The notes below the pieces were generated by a model. The model saw only the letters and a list, made by a program, of their open reading frames with translations. It was not told the DNA's origin and ran no database searches. A program made the position numbers and the translations under genes. 11,108 nucleotides of DNA from Cruorifilaria tuberocauda (lineage: Eukaryota; Nematoda; Chromadorea; Rhabditida; Onchocercidae): positions 1 through 11,108 of the forward strand of contig JABVXU010001058.1 of assembly GCA_013365365.1 (NCBI GenBank), read 5' to 3'. Positions within the stretch are counted from its first letter, which is position 1. The number at the start of each line of letters is the position of its first letter. Below are positions 7,114 to 11,108 of the stretch, piece after piece.

Positions 7114-7265
7114 TAAAATTGTCATAAATATGATCGCATGTTGTAACCTACTAATTCACAAACATGTATATTTGAAATCAGGAATTCAAAAGTGGAAATG
7201 ATGTGGTCAATAATCGTAGAAAGCTAGATTTTCATCTTAGGATTGAAAAATTTTTATTCCAAATA
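7114..7265. other. Short spacer, nothing supported
   Basis: No gene or repeat could be recognised between the CT tract and the 55-bp array. Confidence 0.5.
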
Positions 7266-7592
7266 CGGCAAAACATTTTGTTGAATTCAAGTTAAATTCA
7301 ACAAATTGAAATCATAGTAACGACAAAATAATTTTTTGAAGTTAACTCAAATTCAAAGAATCGAAATCATAGTAACGATAAAACATTTTGTCAAACTCAA
7401 ACTCAAAAAATCATCATCACAGTAACAATAAAACAGATTCATTGAATTTCAGTTGAGTTCAAAAAAAAATATTTTATCTTTACTATGATTTCAATTCTTT
7501 GAATTTAACTTGAGCTCAACAAAATATTTCGTCAAAATTATAGTGACGATAAAAAATTTTATTGAACTTACTCAAATTCAAAAAATCGAAAT
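7266..7592. repeat. ~55-bp tandem array with one inverted unit
   Basis: Direct units end in GAAATCATAGTAACGA or variants, with the AGTAAC landmark at 7316, 7371 and 7421 (periods 55 and 50). A further direct unit covers about 7539-7592. The unit at 7480-7533 is on the opposite strand: its reverse complement matches 7266-7320 at most positions, sharing TCAAGTTAAATTCAA and TTGAAATCATAGTAA. The array therefore has both tandem and inverted geometry. Confidence 0.85.
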
Positions 7593-7970
7593 TATAATTT
7601 TAAATATTATAGTTTATATAATCAGTGATGATTAAAAATTTTGGCAGAAAATTTGAAAAGTTAATTCTAAGCAATAAAAATACTTCTTTTATTAGTATCA
7701 GAATGAAATTTATTCCCTAAGGATTTTTGTGCTAATAATGATATGAGAATATAAGCATTATGAGTAAATTAGAGAGGATTTTATATAAAATATTTTATAT
7801 AAAATAGCATATTTAGTAAAATAGCGTTGAAAATCACAAATATTAACCTATACATACTTATCAACAAGTAAATAAATCAAAGAGATGTATGGATCGATAG
7901 ATTACTGATATAAATAAATGATAAACATATATAATACTTCAATTATTCTAACAAGTTTTTTTATTTTTAG
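7593..7970. other. AT-rich spacer with twin palindromes
   Basis: Two adjacent copies of the perfect 14-bp palindrome ATTTTATATAAAAT lie at 7778-7791 and 7792-7805. The segment ends in a T-rich TTTTTTTATTTTTAG at 7956-7970. No gene was recognised. Confidence 0.55.
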
Positions 7971-8035
7971 CATCTTCCTACCTGACAAATATTATTTCGC
8001 ATATAAATTATTGAATGAAAATGAATTATTGAAGC
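7971..8035 (+). CDS. Possible internal exon between acceptor and GTAAGT donor (weak)
   Basis: A T-rich acceptor TTTTTTTATTTTTAG ends at 7970 and a consensus donor GTAAGT starts at 8036, leaving 65 bases. Only one of the three frames is open; it uses the first base to finish a codon and leaves one base for the next. The 21 complete codons read IFLPDKYYFAYKLL then NENELLK, a normal amino-acid mix. Outside the 3211-3593 array, GTAAGT is rare on this strand (I found it at about 3619 and here). The protein is not recognised. In phase the exon could join an acceptor at 10071-10072 (frame starting LEVRRCQCHENN), but that is speculation. T-runs followed by AG are common in AT-rich DNA, so a chance match is quite possible. 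Confidence 0.2.
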
Positions 8036-8084
8036 GTAAGTTGTTTACCTAATAATTACTATTCATTTACTCTATCATTTTTAT

Positions 8085-8480
8085 AACTCTCAATTAATGC
8101 AAAAGTTATTTAACTCTCAATTAGTAAAAAAGTTATTTAATTCATGACTAGTACAAAATTATTCAACTCTTAATTAATACAAAATAATTTAACTCTCAAT
8201 TAGTACAGAACTACTTAATTCTTAATTAATACAAAATTACTTGATTCTCAATTAGTATAAGGTTTTTCAACTTTCAATTAGTACAAAATCATTTAACTCT
8301 TAATTAAGTCATTTAAAAAAGTTATTTAACTCTTGATTGATATAAAATTACTTAATTCTTAATTAACACAAAATTCTCTAATTCTCAATTAGCAAAAAAA
8401 AAAACTATTTAACTCTTGATTATTTAACTTTTAAATAATACAAAGTTACTTCAACTCTAAATTAGTACAAGATTATTATT
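8085..8480. repeat. 26-bp minisatellite, about 15 copies
   Basis: The unit is AACTCTCAATTAGTACAAAA plus TTATTT. The AACTCT/AATTCT landmark occurs at 8085, 8112, 8139, 8165, 8191, 8217, 8243, 8269, 8295, 8328, 8354, 8380, 8411, 8426 and 8453. Spacing is almost always 26-27, with one 33, one 31 and one 15. Units alternate loosely between CTCAATTAGTAC and CTTAATTAATAC variants, hinting at a dimeric phase. There are no unique spacers between units, so it is not a CRISPR array. Confidence 0.94.
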
Positions 8481-8755
8481 AAAAGAATTGCAACGAAGTG
8501 TTAAAATCAAAAGAGCGCAGAAGAATGAATCATATTCAATTTTCTTTTCTTTTTTTTTTTGTTGGAAGTAATTCTCAAGGGAAGTCTGAAATTTATCCGA
8601 ATAAGAAAATATTTCAAATAATGGAAGGATTTCAGTTATATCATACAATCACTGATACAGAGATTATCAGTGCTTATCAATGGCATATATATATATATAT
8701 ATATATATTAATTGATAATGATTGCTATCAAAATTTAAATATGATATTCCAATGA
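8457..8755. other. Segment open on both strands, no gene supported
   Basis: On + an 85-codon frame (8498-8755) runs through a poly-T tract (encoding FLFFF) and an (AT)12 tract (encoding IYIYIYI). On - a 63-codon frame (8457-8648) includes DITEILPLFEIF and SLENYFQQKKKEKK. Both overlap low-complexity DNA, neither has a recognised domain, and they cannot both be real. The non-repetitive core 8560-8680 is slightly richer in GC. The minus frame also contains an ATTTCAG acceptor-like site near 8586. I cannot decide whether either is coded. Confidence 0.2.
8650..8731. repeat. (AT)12 flanked by two small hairpins
   Basis: CACTGATA at 8650-8657 pairs perfectly with TATCAGTG at 8665-8672 (seven-base loop). 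(AT)12 follows at 8685-8708. Then TTGATA at 8712-8717 pairs with TATCAA at 8726-8731. The AT tract and the dyads are seen directly; a joint function is not shown. Confidence 0.6.
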
Positions 8756-9069
8756 ATATGTTATTACTTTAAAATGACAAATAAAATTTTTTATTTCTAA
8801 ACTAAATAGCTTAAAACAATATCGATAAATTGTCAGAAAGTGAGCAGCAATAAAAATGAATGTGAAAAAGATAAACTCAAAAAAAAAAAATCGTCTCAAA
8901 CTATTGACTTAAAATAAGCATAAAAGCTCAATAATCAAATCAAAATAAACATTTTTTGTCATTGTTATAGAGGAAATGGAAGAAATTATTTATTTATTAT
9001 TAGTATGGTAATTAATAACAAAGTTACTAACTTGCTGGAAAATATTTCAAAAGTATAAAAAAAATATTT
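8756..9069. other. AT-rich spacer, nothing supported
   Basis: No gene, array or strong dyad was recognised. It includes a run of A at about 8880-8890. Confidence 0.55.
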
Positions 9070-9292
9070 GAAAGTATAATTTACTTTTATTTCCTGAACA
9101 AATAAGGATGATAATTTTCCTAACTAATTTTTAAATTAAAATCACATAAGAAAAAATAATAATTAAGCGTTACTTTTACCTTACTTCACTTATAGGACTA
9201 AAATGCAACAATAAATCTGAAAGTGCAATTAAGCTTTTTTCCGAACAAATAAGGATGATAATTTTCCTACCTAAATTAAAATCACATAAAAA
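9070..9292. repeat. Direct duplication, 147-bp offset
   Basis: GAACAAATAAGGATGATAAT plus TTTCCTA and AAATTAAAATCACATAA occur at 9096-9146 and again at 9243-9288. The preceding GAAAGTRYAATT blocks also match. The first copy has a few extra bases (CTAATTTTT) in the middle. Confidence 0.85.
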
Positions 9293-9547
9293 CAACTTTA
9301 CTTCACTTTATTTACGTATATTTACTGAATTAAAATGTAGTAAAAATGATGAGAATTTTAACTTCAACAACTAAAACTTTTTACTCTTTCTTCATCTTCA
9401 GTACTAAAATTATACTTGTACTTATACAAATTACAAAATTATCAACATTTAATTATAGTAATAAGGCTAAATAAGTATGATAGTATGATATGATAAATAC
9501 GATAAAATCACAACACGTTCTATTCTGCATTCAATTTACAGTATCAT
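9293..9547. other. AT-rich spacer, nothing supported
   Basis: A frame of 42 codons (9346-9474, +) has an ATG and a hydrophobic middle, but no support. A good-looking acceptor CTTTCTTCATCTTCAG ends at 9401 inside that frame. Neither is enough for a gene call. Confidence 0.45.
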
Positions 9548-9942
9548 TGGAAAATTATACTGTAAAGATAAATTAATTAATTAAGTACTATAATTAACTT
9601 GAATTCTATTTCATTTTTTGGAAATTTTTTGGAAATAGAAAGACAAGAAGATGTTACTTGATCAAAATTAGCCTAATTCTATTTTCTCATATGAATTTTG
9701 CAAGAAAAGAAATAATTTTGGAAAATTATACCATAAAGACAAATTAATTAATCAAATACTATAATTAATTAAACAATGAAATGATATGCAAGAAAGAGTA
9801 AAAAATGCTTAAAATTATTGAATTCTTCTCAAATTTCATGCATTTTTTGGAAGTAAAAAAGGACAAAAAGATGTTGCTTGATCAAAATTAGCCTAATTCA
9901 ATCTTCTCATATTAATTTCGTAAAAAAAAAAAGAAATAACTG
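9548..9942. repeat. Imperfect tandem duplication of ~170-220 bp
   Basis: TGGAAAATTATACYRTAAAG with AAATTAATTAATYAARTACT begins copies at 9548 and 9719 (offset 171). GATGTTRCTTGATCAAAATT with AGCCTAATTC occurs at 9650 and 9870 (offset 220). The second copy therefore carries about 50 additional bases in its middle (around 9774-9828). Both end in TTCTCATATKAATTTYG followed by a purine-rich AAGAAATAA. Confidence 0.87.
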
Positions 9943-10138
9943 ATATAAATAATGATTGATTGAGAATGAACTGATCGATGAGCGATAGCAATTGCCGAAT
10001 TGATCATCACCATAACTGGAAAAAAATTTTTTTTTTTTTTTAGACAAAACGATATACATTTCCTTTTTACAGTAGAAGTGCGAAGATGTCAATGTCATGA
10101 AAACAATTTCATTCTTATAATCAATAATTTGTTCGTGC
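9943..10138. other. Spacer with T15 tract and possible acceptors
   Basis: A15-like/T15 tract (T at 10027-10041) ends in TAG, and a second acceptor-like TTTCCTTTTTACAG ends at 10072. From 10044 one frame reads TKRYTFPFYSRSAKMSMS to a TGA at 10098-10100. An AATAAA lies at 10207-10212. This could be the end of a + strand gene, but no upstream exon with a matching donor is convincing. Confidence 0.3.
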
Positions 10139-10163
10139 TAATTGATTTTTACAAAATCAATTA
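10139..10163. repeat. Perfect 11-bp stem hairpin
   Basis: TAATTGATTTT at 10139-10149 and AAAATCAATTA at 10153-10163 are exact reverse complements with a three-base loop TAC. It is one of the most stable local dyads in the window, though all stem pairs but two are A-T. No T-run follows that would suggest a bacterial-type terminator. Confidence 0.75.
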
Positions 10164-10293
10164 TTAAAAACGTTGATCATATTGTATTATTAAAAAATAA
10201 GAAATTAATAAAAATGAAAAAAAAAACCATACATTATTGATTTGAATTGAAAAAATTTCAAGTGTAATTTTAATTAATATTTTAATTCAAAAA

Positions 10294-10308
10294 TAGTTTT
10301 ATTTTTAG
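10294..10308 (+). promoter_or_regulatory. 3' splice or trans-splice acceptor before 10321 ATG
   Basis: AGTTTTATTTTTAG ends at 10308, with a T-rich stretch directly before AG. In nematodes the acceptor consensus is TTTTCAG-like, and spliced-leader addition commonly falls a few to some tens of bases before the start codon. Here the distance is 12 bases. Whether it is used in cis or in trans cannot be told from the sequence. Confidence 0.35.
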
Positions 10309-10320
10309 TTAAATTTAAAA

Positions 10321-10455
10321 ATGAAAAATGATACACAATTCAGATTAAAGGAATTCTCTGCACAAATTGATGATGATATTGATAGTAGTATGATAGAAAA
10401 GAATAGTGCAAATATTTCGAATAGTTCAAATTCATTTTCAATTTTAGTAAAATAA
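10321..10455 (+). CDS. Candidate first coding exon, possible transcription-factor N-terminus
   Basis: This frame of 44 codons has the start context AAAAATG, 12 bases behind an acceptor-like TTTTTAG. It reads MKNDTQFRLKEFSAQIDDDI then DSSMIEKNSANISNSSNSFS then ILVK and a TAA. Composition is unlike the repeat-derived frames: acidic and polar with a Ser/Asn-rich second half, and it uses varied codons (TCT, TCG, TCA, AGT for Ser). The final GTAAAA before the stop could be a splice donor. In that case the exon ends after ...NSFSIL at 10446 in phase 0 and the rest of the window is intron. N-S-F-S-I-L resembles the start of an eh1-type repressor motif (F-x-I-x-x-I-L), which in NK1-class homeobox proteins reads about SFSVLDILDP. 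That match is short and is an inference. Alternatives are a 44-residue peptide, an exon of another gene, or a chance frame. Confidence 0.35.
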   Translation: MKNDTQFRLKEFSAQIDDDIDSSMIEKNSANISNSSNSFSILVK

Positions 10456-10630
10456 TAATCTTCATGTTTTTTTTAATCAAAAATAATAGTTATTTAAAAA
10501 AAATTCAACAAAATGGCTGATTAAAATCATATTAAAAATAGAAAATAATGGAATAAAAGAAATCTTTTACCTGTATTGTTAATAAAGTAATAGTTGAAGT
10601 TTAACTACAAGAAAGCGAAGATGATGTAAC
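10456..10630. other. AT-rich, possibly intron
   Basis: There is no repeat or frame of note. If the exon candidate to the left is real and spliced at 10447, this is the start of its intron. Confidence 0.35.
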
Positions 10631-10751
10631 AGAGAGAGAGAGAGAGAGATTAAAAACGAAAGAACTAATATTTACAAAGGTACTTTACAATATAAAAGAG
10701 AGAGAGAGAGGAAGATAATTGGAAACGAAAGAACTAATATTTACAAAGGTA
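10631..10751. repeat. (GA)n plus 69-bp direct duplication
   Basis: AAACGAAAGAACTAATATTT with ACAAAGGTA occurs at 10654-10682 and again at 10723-10751. Each copy is preceded by a GA tract (10631-10649 and 10698-10711). The microsatellite is thus inside the duplicated unit, as in the 5935-6670 family. Confidence 0.92.
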
Positions 10752-11108
10752 ATTTGGGCTAATCACTAATAGTAGGCATTTTGAAGTTTATTCCATCATT
10801 AAATAGCATTTCTAAATTAGAGAAAAGACAAATTAACGGTTTAATTTATTTTAACAAACTTCTTGTGCATTATATAAATATTATGCAAACAGATCAAATG
10901 AAGTAAAAGATGAATTGATATGGTATGGTAATTGATATGGTAATTTCCATGATTATCTCATATTCATATATAAATCGATTACTGTACCTGTCATTTGTAC
11001 TATATTTGTATTAAATATAATTATAAAGTAATGGAATGGAAGAAATTTTGCGTTAAACAATGATATAAAATAATTCGTGAAGTGCAATAGATAGAAGAGT
11101 AAGAAAAA
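10752..11108. other. AT-rich right end, nothing firm
   Basis: No gene is supported. A small direct repeat AATTGATATGGT occurs at 10913 and 10930 (17 bases apart). The segment would be intron if the exon candidate at 10321 is real. Confidence 0.45.

Noticed and set aside
8085..8480. Regular repeats that might suggest a CRISPR array
   Set aside because: Units are contiguous and degenerate with no unique spacers, and the context is eukaryotic.
9210..9240. Minus-strand GCACTTTCAG acceptor with a GTAAGG donor 32 bases later
   Set aside because: The exon would be only 32 bases and lies between copies of a local duplication; such pairs are expected by chance in AT-rich DNA.
9346..9474. 42-codon + frame with ATG and a hydrophobic middle
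   Set aside because: Short, low complexity, within the range expected by chance, and a splice-acceptor-like sequence cuts through it.
9907..10098. 63-codon minus frame
   Set aside because: It contains a K-run and F-runs from the A/T homopolymers, spans repeat edges, and has no domain.
1..11108. Transposase, reverse transcriptase, viral or toxin genes
   Set aside because: No frame on either strand shows the motifs or length of any such protein.

Overview
This is an AT-rich stretch (by eye roughly three quarters A+T) of eukaryotic, probably animal, DNA. It is dominated by tandem and composite repeats. There are no rRNA genes, convincing tRNA genes, bacterial operons, CRISPR arrays or mobile elements with recognisable proteins. 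No long reading frame looks like a real protein: every frame over about 130 codons lies inside a tandem repeat. The overall look is non-coding intergenic or intronic DNA. A nematode is my best guess, from the base composition, the T-rich TTTTTAG/TTTTCAG-type acceptors and the mix of (GA)n, (TA)n and AT-rich minisatellites. This assignment is an inference, and other AT-rich invertebrates remain possible.

Layout from left to right. Positions 1-102 hold (AAT)n and GTGATA-type simple repeats. Positions 103-480 are unique sequence with a 15-bp all-G/C island. Positions 481-1120 hold a 20-bp minisatellite of alternating purine-pyrimidine character. Positions 1412-1850 hold a six-copy array of 65-80 bp units. 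Positions 2229-2800 hold a 26-29 bp minisatellite that becomes a regular 53-bp dimer. Positions 3211-3593 hold a four-copy ~95-bp array. Positions 3600-3890 are a more complex, less repetitive island with a possible minus-strand exon. Positions 3931-4793 hold a composite repeat with six copies of a 50-bp element and an inverted repeat. Positions 4981-5438 hold a 47-bp repeat and its diverged duplicate. Positions 5935-6670 hold a composite repeat associated with (GA)n. Positions 7266-7592 hold a ~55-bp array with one unit inverted. Positions 8085-8480 hold a 26-bp minisatellite. Positions 9070-9292 and 9548-9942 hold two local duplications. Positions 10631-10751 hold a (GA)n-linked 69-bp duplication.

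The best coding candidate is a short frame at 10321-10455 on the + strand. It begins 12 bases after a T-rich TTTTTAG acceptor, has protein-like composition, and ends either at a stop codon or at a possible splice donor just before it. It could be the first coding exon of a gene that continues beyond the right edge. Two weaker splice-flanked candidates lie at 7971-8035 (+) and 3667-3830 (-). No pathway or set of cooperating genes can be read from this window, and I did not find a clear new biological system. The most unusual structural signals are the six-copy element with an invariant core at 4051-4717, the inverted repeat around its first copy, and the clustering of many unrelated minisatellites in 11 kb.
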